DNA of 14,276 nt from an uncultured Bacilli bacterium. GTDB lineage: Bacteria > Bacillota_I > Bacilli_A > RF39 > UBA660. Shown in pieces: positions 5,108 through 12,204 of the stretch. The notes under the pieces are model-generated. The model saw only the letters and a list, made by a program, of their open reading frames with translations, was not told the origin of the DNA and searched no databases. The stretch's first letter is position 1. Every line of letters begins with the position of its first letter. The stretch spans positions 1 through 14,276 of the forward strand of contig CAKPLX010000029.1 in the NCBI GenBank assembly GCA_934167785.1. The letters run 5' to 3'. The position numbers were made by a program, and so were the translations under genes.

Positions 5108-7048
5108 ATGAAGAAAAAGATGACTTTAGTATTTTTATTCATTAGTATTTTTGTTGTTGTTTTTGGCTTTGAAAATACTTCTTCATCATTCACATCGAAG
5201 AAAGTTGATTACAATGGAAATGAGTTATTGGTAAGTATTGATGGTAGAGAAAGTGATACTCTCCCTCGTACAGGTAATTATTATTTAGTTAGTTATGATT
5301 GTAAAAGTAGTGATACTAAGGTTAGTTGGGATAGAACTAATTATCAACTTAGTGTTACGAATGGTAGAAAAAAAGCTGGTGTTTCTTGCTATTTAGATTT
5401 TCAATCTACTCCAAAATTGCGTGATGTTGCAGTTGGTAGTTATGTTAAATATAGTGGTAATAATGGTTGTGTTGGGAAAGCTTGTGATGGTGTAAATGCA
5501 AATTATGTTAATGATAACGAGATGGGATATTGTAGTAATTCTTCTCACCAATTTATTACTAATGGTTGGCGAGTAGGGTATAAAGATCAAGAAAGTGCTT
5601 ATTTAATTAGTGCTGGATCTCCTGAGTGTGTTTGTACTTCAGGAAATGGAGATGCTAAGGCTAGTTGTAATTCTGTTGGATCGTATGGAGATTTATCTAG
5701 TCATTTAAAAAATTTGGATAAAATTGCTTTAATGTATTGTAATCAGGACTATGCTTACAATGGAGTTTGTAATGTAAGTAGTAGTTGGAGTTTAAAGGAG
5801 GATGATTTTAAAAAGATAACTTCTTCCTTTGGTGTAGGAAAGAATTTATTAAGTTGTATGAATTCTAATAAAGATTGTGGTTATGCAAATGATTTGATTG
5901 ATATTGGGGGAGAATATTGGTTTGGAACTTTATTTGGAAATTCATCTTCTACTGCTTTTTATTGGGATGCTTCGAAACGATCTATTTATCAGGGATATTC
6001 TTATAATAATTATGGGTTAAGACCAGTTTTAAAACTTCATCCTTCTGTTATTGTGATGGGTGGATCTGGGACATATGATGATCCGTATCTTATTGGAAAT
6101 AATACTTTTTTAATTAATCATGGGGCACAATATGTTTCTAAAGGTGAATTATCAAATGTTCAATTAAGTTTATTAAGATTACCAAATGTTGAAAAAATGT
6201 GTATTAATGTGGATAGTAGTGGTTGTAGTAATTATGTTGCTTTTTCTACTAAATATAGTTTAGATTGGACAAATATTGGTGATGGTAAGAAGGATGTTTA
6301 TGTTTATTATAAAGATGCATCTGATCAAATTGTTGCTTCTATGATGCAAAATATTGTTGTTGATACAGTTGCACCAAAGAAAAATTCCGTTCGTGTTGAA
6401 GATGGAAATGGTGTAAATAGAGAATTGACTCTTTCAAGTTCAGGGGCATCCTTGATGTGCTTTTCTAATGAGTTAATTAATGGAGAAGATTGCAAAAATT
6501 GGGTTAAATATGACAAACATTATAATTGGCGTCTTAGTGATGGAATTGGTGAGAAAGTGGTTTATGCTTTTTTTAAGGATGAAGCAGGAAATATTAGCAA
6601 TAGTAAAAGTGAAGTTGCTATGGTTCGGTCATTGTCGGATTTTTATGTTGTAGAAAATTTCTCTAGTGAGGACTATGATCATCATCTTATTATTTCAGGG
6701 GATTGGGTGATTGCTAATGGGCGTTTGCAAAGTAGTAATGTAGGAAAGAAAAATTCAGAAAGTTCTTCAATGATAAAGTTTACTCCTTTAGTTGATTCTG
6801 TTTTATCGTTTGATTATGGTATTTCTTCTGAAACACTTTATGATGTACTTAATATAAAATTAATTGATGCTAATGGAATTTCTCAAGAATTGGTTCAATC
6901 AGCTAGTGGTATTGATAATGGTTCAATTTCTAATATTCATCTAAAAAAAGAGAATACTTATACTTTAGTATTATCTTATCAAAAAGATGGTAGTGGTGAT
7001 TTTGGGGATGATATAGGATATATTGATCGTTTAAAAATAGAGTCTTGA
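5108..7048 (+). CDS. Secreted multidomain protein: cysteine-rich, Ig-like, beta-sandwich
   Basis: This encodes 646 residues. Residues 1-20 are a basic then hydrophobic signal peptide. Residues 38-329 repeat the cysteine-rich domain of the preceding protein, including SYVKYSGNNGC, SAGSPECVC, CGYANDLID and GSGTYDDPY. Two Ig-like modules follow: about 333-419 (ending DVYVYYKDASDQI and IVVDTVAP) and about 420-512 (ending KVVYAFFKDEAGNIS), each with a pair of cysteines. Such modules are typical stalks of bacterial surface proteins. Residues about 515-646 form a beta-rich module ending GYIDRLKI, reminiscent of jelly-roll domains. No sortase signal or C-terminal membrane anchor is visible, so the protein is either released or kept by the uncleaved N-terminus or a partner. 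The ATG is 8 bases after AGGTG (5095-5099). The 21-base gap to the previous gene and the near-contact with the next indicate one transcript. Function is unknown. Confidence 0.7.
   Translation: MKKKMTLVFLFISIFVVVFGFENTSSSFTSKKVDYNGNELLVSIDGRESDTLPRTGNYYLVSYDCKSSDTKVSWDRTNYQLSVTNGRKKAGVSCYLDFQSTPKLRDVAVGSYVKYSGNNGCVGKACDGVNANYVNDNEMGYCSNSSHQFITNGWRVGYKDQESAYLISAGSPECVCTSGNGDAKASCNSVGSYGDLSSHLKNLDKIALMYCNQDYAYNGVCNVSSSWSLKEDDFKKITSSFGVGKNLLSCMNSNKDCGYANDLIDIGGEYWFGTLFGNSSSTAFYWDASKRSIYQGYSYNNYGLRPVLKLHPSVIVMGGSGTYDDPYLIGNNTFLINHGAQYVSKGELSNVQLSLLRLPNVEKMCINVDSSGCSNYVAFSTKYSLDWTNIGDGKKDVYVYYKDASDQIVASMMQNIVVDTVAPKKNSVRVEDGNGVNRELTLSSSGASLMCFSNELINGEDCKNWVKYDKHYNWRLSDGIGEKVVYAFFKDEAGNISNSKSEVAMVRSLSDFYVVENFSSEDYDHHLIISGDWVIANGRLQSSNVGKKNSESSSMIKFTPLVDSVLSFDYGISSETLYDVLNIKLIDANGISQELVQSASGIDNGSISNIHLKKENTYTLVLSYQKDGSGDFGDDIGYIDRLKIES
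5219..6094 (+). repeat. Cysteine-rich domain, copy 2 of 2
   Basis: This stretch codes for residues 38-329 of the second surface protein and is the counterpart of 4196-5083. Cysteine positions, the NGWRV and CGYANDLID segments and the GSGTYDDPY end all align. The first half has drifted more than the second. Confidence 0.8.
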
Positions 7049-7060
7049 GGTGATATGATT

Positions 7061-7876
7061 ATGAGGAAAAAAGATAATTTTATTATTGGAATTATTGGAG
7101 GAATTATATTTGTAGTTATTATTTTATTTCTTTATTTTTTTTCTTTTGGAGGTAAAAAACAAGAACTTGATTTATCTCAGACAAGTAAAAATAAAGTTTC
7201 TTCTTCTAAGGTAATTCAAATGTTATATGATCGTTATCAGGCTGAAGATGGTTTAAAGTTTCAGATTGTTGGTAGTGATATTTCTAGAGAAATTGATAAT
7301 AACTATGCTTTGTATTATAAAGGTAAGGTTAAATTTAGTGATTTTCCTGATATATATAAAAGTTATATTTTGCTAGATTTAATTAATTATAATCAAGGAA
7401 GTTATGATGAAAAAAATAGTTGTTATAATTATTCTTTGGAAGAATTTCAAGATATTTATAAAAAATATTATGGTTCTTTAAATTCTTTTTCACTTGATAC
7501 TAATACACAATATTTACCTAACTTTAGTTTAAATCAAGATAATATTTGTATTTCTTCTAATGATAATATTAATAATGATTATTCAAAAGTTGTTGATACT
7601 TATTTTGTTAATGGCGTTTTGAAAGATGATGAAATTGTTATTTATGAAAGAGTAGCTTTTATTAATCTTGGGGGTAGTACGATTGATTTTTACTCAGAAA
7701 GTGATATGAAAAATAAAGTTTATTCTTTAAGTAGTGGTTCTGTTGATTTATCTTTTATTCATAATTCAAAAGTTGTTTCTAATGTTTTATTAGAATATCA
7801 AAGAAAATTTCCTATTTATGAGTATCATTATGTAAAAAATGGTGATTCTTATTATTTGGATTATATTCAAAAATAA
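7061..7876 (+). CDS. Membrane-anchored extracytoplasmic protein, unknown family
   Basis: This encodes 271 residues. After MRKKDN comes one transmembrane helix at about 7-28 and a Ser/Lys-rich linker to about 45, so the remaining 225 residues should lie outside the cell. The outer part is rich in Tyr, Asn, Asp and Ser, starts with a predicted helix (VIQMLYDRYQAEDG), continues with alternating strands, and has two cysteines (in NSCYNY and NICIS) that could pair. I do not recognise the family. An ATG at 7055 is also in frame, but AGGTG (7048-7052) sits only 2 bases from it and 8 bases from the ATG at 7061, which matches the other genes here. The Shine-Dalgarno sequence overlaps the stop of the preceding gene, so translation is likely coupled. 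As the only member of the operon with a clear permanent anchor, it could hold or assemble the two secreted proteins; that is inference. Confidence 0.7.
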   Translation: MRKKDNFIIGIIGGIIFVVIILFLYFFSFGGKKQELDLSQTSKNKVSSSKVIQMLYDRYQAEDGLKFQIVGSDISREIDNNYALYYKGKVKFSDFPDIYKSYILLDLINYNQGSYDEKNSCYNYSLEEFQDIYKKYYGSLNSFSLDTNTQYLPNFSLNQDNICISSNDNINNDYSKVVDTYFVNGVLKDDEIVIYERVAFINLGGSTIDFYSESDMKNKVYSLSSGSVDLSFIHNSKVVSNVLLEYQRKFPIYEYHYVKNGDSYYLDYIQK

Positions 7877-7895
7877 ATATTTTAAGGTTAATCTA

Positions 7896-7924
7896 TTGTT
7901 TAATTTTATTAAATAATATATAAT
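7896..7924 (+). promoter_or_regulatory. Putative promoter for the coiled-coil protein gene
   Basis: TTGTTT at 7896-7901 and TATAAT at 7919-7924 are 17 bases apart. The stretch 7877-7960 has no convincing terminator hairpin, so read-through from the surface operon is also possible. The ribosome binding site is GGGGGA at 7949-7954. Confidence 0.5.
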
Positions 7925-7960
7925 ATATTAGAATTATTTTGTATATATGGGGGAATTTGT

Positions 7961-9667
7961 ATGGCAAATAGTGGTCGATTTAGTAAATTTCAAGAACGTC
8001 TTCGTAATATTCGATTATCTCGTTTAAAAAGAGAAAAGTTTCAAAAAGAAAATGAAGCATTTGTGCAAGAAAAAGTTAAAGAAATAAAAGAAACTATTCA
8101 AAAGGATAAAGCCTGTTATCGAATTAGAGTTCCAAGGGGAGTGCAAGGAGTTACAAACAAAAAAGTTACTTTAGTGAAAAAAGAAAAGCAAACTCAAAAA
8201 GTAATTATTTCCCCACAGACAAAAACTCTTTTAGAAGATAATATTTCTAGTTCTAATAAAGATGATAAGGAAATAAAAAAGAATCAAGATTTATATGATG
8301 AAAAGATTTTAGTAGTTAAAAAGAAAAAAGTTGGCATTGCAGTAGATGATGATTTAAAATTAAAGGATGAAACAGATAATAATTTATTGGAGAAAAAGGG
8401 TGTAAATGATCGTTTAGAGAAATCTAAAAAAAATGAGGAAAGTTTAATTAGTCCACAAGAGTTTGAGGTGAAAAAAAATGAGGAACATTCAAACTCTTCA
8501 GAAAAAATAAAACCTAAAAAATTTGGTTATTCTTTTGAAAGGGATATTTCTCAGAGACGAGCAAGGTTTAGAAAGCTTGGGGATTCAGAAAAAAAAGAAT
8601 ATTTAAAAAAATTAGAAAGTGAAATCATTTATAAGATTAAAGAACAATTTGAAAACTATTTAGATGAAGTGGATGTTTTATCTGATGAACTTTATTTATT
8701 AGATGATCGTTTAAAAGATGAAGTGGAATTATCTAAAGTCATTTTATTGAAAAAAAAGATTCATGATTTGGTAGAAAAAATTAATTATATTATTGATCAA
8801 TATAATTTATATCAAAAAAATGTCTATCTTGATCATGTTGTTGGTTTAGAGGATGTTACTCTTATTGATGACATTATTGATTATCGCGACCTTTTAGAAT
8901 TGGATTGCGATAAGAAAAATTTTACAAAGGAATATAAAAAATTAGAGGAATTTAAAAGATTACATGATCATTTGCTTGAGGTTAGAGAAGAAACGATGCA
9001 ATTGATTGATCAAAATCAGGAAAAAGTTGTTTCTTATGAAGAAAGAGATAAAAAATATAAAAAAATGCAACAAGAATTTAGAATAGATAGTAGTTATTTA
9101 TTAAAGTGTAATCAAGATATTAAAAAGCAGGATGAGTATTTTGCAGAATTGAATAAAAAAATTGAAAATATTCAAAGTGAAGAATATACTACTTATCGTT
9201 TGCGTGGGTTAGATCAATTAGTTAATAGTGGACTTCGCTATTTAGGAATGATGATGATGTCTCCTTTTAGTGGACTTATTCCTTCTATTGGTATGCAGGC
9301 TCTTGCTACTAGAAGAATGGTGCGAAGTGCTTATCAAAATATGCATATTGAGGAAGTTCGGCATGTGCGTTATTCTGCTACGGATTATGAAAAAGATATT
9401 TTAAGTAAACTTACAGATATTAATTATACTTCTGATTTATTAGAACAAACTTTGAATGATGTTTATCGATTGAAAGAAAAATTTTTGTTACAATATCAAT
9501 CTAATATTCCGGGATATGATGAATTTTTGAAAAAAATAAATATTTTAGAAGAAAAAGTTTTGCATCAACAAAATCGAGTGGATCTTGTGAAAAAAAGAAT
9601 TAAAAAAAGTCAGAAGTTGAATGAACAAAAAATGATGCGAGTTAAAAATTTAAATCAAAATAATTAA
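7961..9667 (+). CDS. Large charged coiled-coil protein, unknown family
   Basis: This encodes 568 residues, rich in Lys, Glu, Asp and Leu. Residues 1-50 are strongly basic and helical (RFSKFQERLRNIRLSRLKR). Residues about 50-185 look disordered, with repeated Lys/Glu runs and motifs such as VPRGVQG. From about 190 to 415 there are long heptad-like helices (KKEYLKKLESEI, DDRLKDEVELSK, YKKLEEFKRLHDHLLEVREE). Residues about 425-450 form a short hydrophobic stretch with four consecutive Met, then Pro and Gly (LGMMMMSPFSGLIPSIG), which could dip into the membrane or be a hairpin. Another coiled coil fills about 470-568, ending in a basic tail. There is no signal peptide, so it is probably cytoplasmic or on the inner membrane face. 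I do not recognise the family; a scaffold, cell-shape or DNA-associated role is possible but not shown. The ATG follows GGGGGA at 7949-7954. Confidence 0.7.
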   Translation: MANSGRFSKFQERLRNIRLSRLKREKFQKENEAFVQEKVKEIKETIQKDKACYRIRVPRGVQGVTNKKVTLVKKEKQTQKVIISPQTKTLLEDNISSSNKDDKEIKKNQDLYDEKILVVKKKKVGIAVDDDLKLKDETDNNLLEKKGVNDRLEKSKKNEESLISPQEFEVKKNEEHSNSSEKIKPKKFGYSFERDISQRRARFRKLGDSEKKEYLKKLESEIIYKIKEQFENYLDEVDVLSDELYLLDDRLKDEVELSKVILLKKKIHDLVEKINYIIDQYNLYQKNVYLDHVVGLEDVTLIDDIIDYRDLLELDCDKKNFTKEYKKLEEFKRLHDHLLEVREETMQLIDQNQEKVVSYEERDKKYKKMQQEFRIDSSYLLKCNQDIKKQDEYFAELNKKIENIQSEEYTTYRLRGLDQLVNSGLRYLGMMMMSPFSGLIPSIGMQALATRRMVRSAYQNMHIEEVRHVRYSATDYEKDILSKLTDINYTSDLLEQTLNDVYRLKEKFLLQYQSNIPGYDEFLKKINILEEKVLHQQNRVDLVKKRIKKSQKLNEQKMMRVKNLNQNN

Positions 9668-9678
9668 GAGAGTTTATA

Positions 9679-9707
9679 AGAAAGTGAAGTTATTGTCTTC
9701 ACTTTTT
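9679..9707 (+). terminator. Rho-independent terminator after the coiled-coil gene
   Basis: A perfect 9-base-pair stem (9681-9689 with 9697-9705) has a 7-base loop and a short, T-rich tail. It separates the coiled-coil gene from the transporter operon. Confidence 0.75.
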
Positions 9708-9708
9708 C

Positions 9709-9737
9709 TAGTTTATTTAAAGAAAATGTGTTACTAT
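9709..9737 (+). promoter_or_regulatory. Putative promoter of the transporter-peptidase operon
   Basis: TACTAT at 9732-9737 is preceded by TG at 9729-9730, an extended -10 element. The -35 region at 9709-9714 (TAGTTT) is poor. It lies between the terminator and the ribosome binding site AGGTGAT at 9744-9750. Confidence 0.35.
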
Positions 9738-9753
9738 TAAGATAGGTGATGAT

Positions 9754-10290
9754 ATGAAAGAAGTAATTGATAAAGATAGTCTTGTAAAAATGATGGCTTT
9801 AATTTTAGGTGAAGTTACTTATGAAAATAATACTTATGTTGTTTTTTCAATCCAAAGAGATAAAATAGATACAAATTTATTTGTAGCTAGATTAAAAAAG
9901 AATAGTCAAGGATTGGTGATGAATAGTGATTTTCAAAATGGAGAAAAAATGATTTTAGAAAACTTAGTAAAGGATTGGTTAAATCTTGTTCCAGAAAAAG
10001 ATTTTATTGAAAGGGGCTTTTCTATTATTCGTGATATTGATTTAAGTGGTGAACAATATTATTCTATTAAAGAATGTTATGTAGGTAGTGTTCCTTATCC
10101 AAAATTAAAAGAAATTATGCAATTTTATTCATTACCTAATTATTATTTAATGGATCAACCTCTATTAGAAGTTCGAAAAGGAAAAAAATTTTTTAATTCT
10201 GGAGTATTGGGAAATGTTTTTTTTATTCTATTTGGAATTGTGGTAATTGTTTTTTGTATTAGTATAATTATTATGACTTTATTTCATTGA
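9754..10290 (+). CDS. Tail-anchored small protein, DUF1292-like N-terminus
   Basis: This encodes 178 residues. Residues about 15-75 alternate strands with the pattern 'E-V-Y-E-N-N-T-Y-V-V-F ... D-T-N-L-F-V-A-R-L ... ENLVKDWLNLV', which loosely resembles DUF1292 proteins; this is a weak match made by eye. A middle region of strands and helices follows (IIRDIDLSGEQYYSIKEC). Residues about 151-176 are one strongly hydrophobic helix near the C-terminus, followed by only Phe-His. There is no N-terminal signal, so the protein is probably tail-anchored, with its body in the cytoplasm. The ATG follows AGGTG by 5 bases. It is the first gene of the unit and ends 14 bases before the ABC ATPase start, so it may regulate or assist that transporter, but nothing in the sequence proves it. 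Confidence 0.6.
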   Translation: MKEVIDKDSLVKMMALILGEVTYENNTYVVFSIQRDKIDTNLFVARLKKNSQGLVMNSDFQNGEKMILENLVKDWLNLVPEKDFIERGFSIIRDIDLSGEQYYSIKECYVGSVPYPKLKEIMQFYSLPNYYLMDQPLLEVRKGKKFFNSGVLGNVFFILFGIVVIVFCISIIIMTLFH

Positions 10291-10304
10291 TAGGAGGGGT
10301 AAAA

Positions 10305-11057
10305 ATGATAGAAGTTAGAAAGATTTCTAAAAAATTTATCAAAAAGATTTCTAAAAAAGAAACACAGGAATTTTACGCTGATAATGATTTGTCATTTACT
10401 TTGAAGGAGGGAGAAATTCTTGGTGTTCTTGGACCAAATGGTGCAGGAAAGACAACTCTTTTGAGAATGTTATCTGGGTTGATTTTTCCTAGTTCTGGTG
10501 AAATTTTAATTGATCAAATGTCTTATTTAAATCATCAAAAAGAAATTCAAGGTAGAATAGCTTTTTTATCAGGAAGCACTAAATTATATAAAGATATTTC
10601 TCCTTTAGAATTGCTTCAAATGTGTGGGGAATATTATCATGTTGAAAAGAATTTATTAGAAAGTAGAATCAAAGAGATTGTTCGAAGATTTCAAATGGAA
10701 GAATTTTTGTATCAAAGAATAGAAAATTTATCTACTGGGCAATACCAAAGAGTTAGCATTGCTAGGTGTTTAGTTCATGATCCTAAGTATTATATTTTTG
10801 ATGAGGCTACTAGTGGCTTAGATGTTATATCTAGTCAAATTATTATTGATTTTATCAAAGAGGAAAAGAAGAGGGGAAAAGGAATTATTTACTCTACTCA
10901 TTATATGGAAGAGGCTGAGAGTATTTGTGATAAGGTTCTTCTTATGGATCATGGAAAAATTTTGATTTTAGATACAGCAAAAAAGATTTTGAAAGAGACA
11001 AATACTAAAAATTTAAGGGATTCTTTTTTTGCTTTGGTGGATGGTGATAGAAAATGA
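10305..11057 (+). CDS. natA: NatA-like ABC transporter ATP-binding protein
   Basis: This encodes 250 residues, one ABC nucleotide-binding domain that would power the permease encoded next. Walker A is GPNGAGKTT (43-51), the signature LSTGQ (142-146), Walker B YYIFDE (162-167), the D-loop SGLD (170-173) and the H-loop H199. In place of a normal Q-loop it has IAFLSGSTKLY (85-95). The 'GFLTG-T-LY' form is typical of the NatA subgroup, which in Bacillus subtilis exports sodium with NatB. The usual Pro after the Walker B Glu is Ala here (DEATSGLD), which should not abolish activity. A TTG at 10287 is in frame, but AGGAGGGG at 10292-10299 lies between it and the ATG at 10305, which is the true start. 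The stop overlaps the permease ATG as ATGA. The subfamily is likely; the substrate is not known. Confidence 0.85.
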   Translation: MIEVRKISKKFIKKISKKETQEFYADNDLSFTLKEGEILGVLGPNGAGKTTLLRMLSGLIFPSSGEILIDQMSYLNHQKEIQGRIAFLSGSTKLYKDISPLELLQMCGEYYHVEKNLLESRIKEIVRRFQMEEFLYQRIENLSTGQYQRVSIARCLVHDPKYYIFDEATSGLDVISSQIIIDFIKEEKKRGKGIIYSTHYMEEAESICDKVLLMDHGKILILDTAKKILKETNTKNLRDSFFALVDGDRK

Positions 11058-12199
11058 GAGAAATATTAATTACCATGAAGAAAGAGTTGAGATCAATTTT
11101 TCGAGATAAAAAAACATTTTTGACGTTGCTTTTATTTCCTATTTTAATTCCTGCAATGATTTTTTTATATGCTTATATGTATGAAGGAGAGATGCAGGAT
11201 AAATTTTATACAGTTGGAGTTGATTATTCATTGAATCAAAATGAATTGAGTTATATGGATGGAGCTAATTTAAAAGCAAAGCATTATTCATCAAAGCAAG
11301 AGATGAAAAAAGCTTATGCAAAAGGTGAAATTTTGGGATATATTGATTATCAAGAAAAGTATAAGCAATATACAGTTTATACTAACGTCGATTCCTCTGA
11401 TGGAATGAAAGTTCAAAGTTATGTTAGTGCTTATTTGGAAGGGTATAAAAATTATTTGGCTAAAATTTATTTAATTGGAGAAGATATTAATATTGATAAA
11501 ACTTTTGAGCAATTTAAATATAAGATCGTTGATTTAGAGGGAGATAATTTTTTATTGAATTTAATGTTTACTATTGCATTTACGTATATTATTATGGCTA
11601 TTGTGATTGCTACTACTAATATGGCAACAAATGCTACTGCGGTGGAAAAAGAAAATGGTACTTTGGAAACAATACTTACTTTTCCAATTTCTCCTAAAAA
11701 TTTAATTTTAGGAAAGTATATGGCAACTGTTATAATGGGATTTTTATCTTCTTTTATGGGATTATTTTTAACTATTATTAGTTTAAATATTGTTATTCAT
11801 CATTTTTCTTTTTTTGAAGGATTATCTTATCAAATTAATATGGGAAGTATTTTTATATCTTTGGTAATTATTATTATGGCTTCCTTATTTATTGCAGGAC
11901 TTAGTATTTTATTAACTAGTTTTACAAAAAGTTATAAAGAAGCACAATCCGTTAGTTCTGTATTAAATATTTTGACTGTTATTCCAATGATGATTTCTAT
12001 TATGGGAGTTACTATTCAAAAGTGGTTTTATATTATTCCTATTTTTAATTACACGCAGGGATTAATGGATGTTTTTTCAGCAAGAGTTAATGAATTTGAA
12101 ATTTTGATGTTGGTTATTTCTTCTTTGATTTATATATTTTTAATTATTATTTATATTGTGAAACAGTATCGTTCAGAGAAAGTTTTGTTTGGTAGGTAA
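11054..12199 (+). CDS. natB: NatB-like ABC transporter permease
   Basis: This encodes 381 residues with the ABC-2 type exporter layout: a cytoplasmic start (MREILITMKKELRSIFRDKK), one membrane helix at about 23-42, a large extracytoplasmic loop to about 165, then five helices. Between the second and third helices is the conserved cytoplasmic segment EKENGTLETILTFPISPKNLILGK, the coupling region that contacts the ATPase. NatB of Bacillus subtilis is 386 residues and has the same design and start. The ATG overlaps the ATPase stop by four bases, so the two subunits are translationally coupled. The protein ends in a basic cytoplasmic tail. NatB-like permeases include sodium exporters, but related ones export peptides or drugs, so the substrate remains open. 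The M13 peptidase gene starts 5 bases downstream. Confidence 0.8.
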   Translation: MREILITMKKELRSIFRDKKTFLTLLLFPILIPAMIFLYAYMYEGEMQDKFYTVGVDYSLNQNELSYMDGANLKAKHYSSKQEMKKAYAKGEILGYIDYQEKYKQYTVYTNVDSSDGMKVQSYVSAYLEGYKNYLAKIYLIGEDINIDKTFEQFKYKIVDLEGDNFLLNLMFTIAFTYIIMAIVIATTNMATNATAVEKENGTLETILTFPISPKNLILGKYMATVIMGFLSSFMGLFLTIISLNIVIHHFSFFEGLSYQINMGSIFISLVIIIMASLFIAGLSILLTSFTKSYKEAQSVSSVLNILTVIPMMISIMGVTIQKWFYIIPIFNYTQGLMDVFSARVNEFEILMLVISSLIYIFLIIIYIVKQYRSEKVLFGR

Positions 12200-12204
12200 T
12201 ACAA

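Noticed and set aside
5393..5590. Reverse-strand open frame of 65 codons
   Set aside because: It lies antisense to the conserved cysteine-rich domain, is a low-complexity Ile/Thr/Asn sequence and has no ribosome binding site.
4196..6094. Diversity-generating retroelement target
   Set aside because: The lectin-like resemblance raised the idea, but there is no reverse transcriptase gene or template repeat in the window.
6325..6516. Reverse-strand open frame of 63 codons
   Set aside because: It is antisense to the Ig-like modules, whose own frame shows clear domain structure; no supporting signals.
7877..7960. Terminator between the surface operon and the coiled-coil gene
   Set aside because: The stretch is AT-rich with imperfect short inverted repeats, but no stable stem followed by a T tract could be found.
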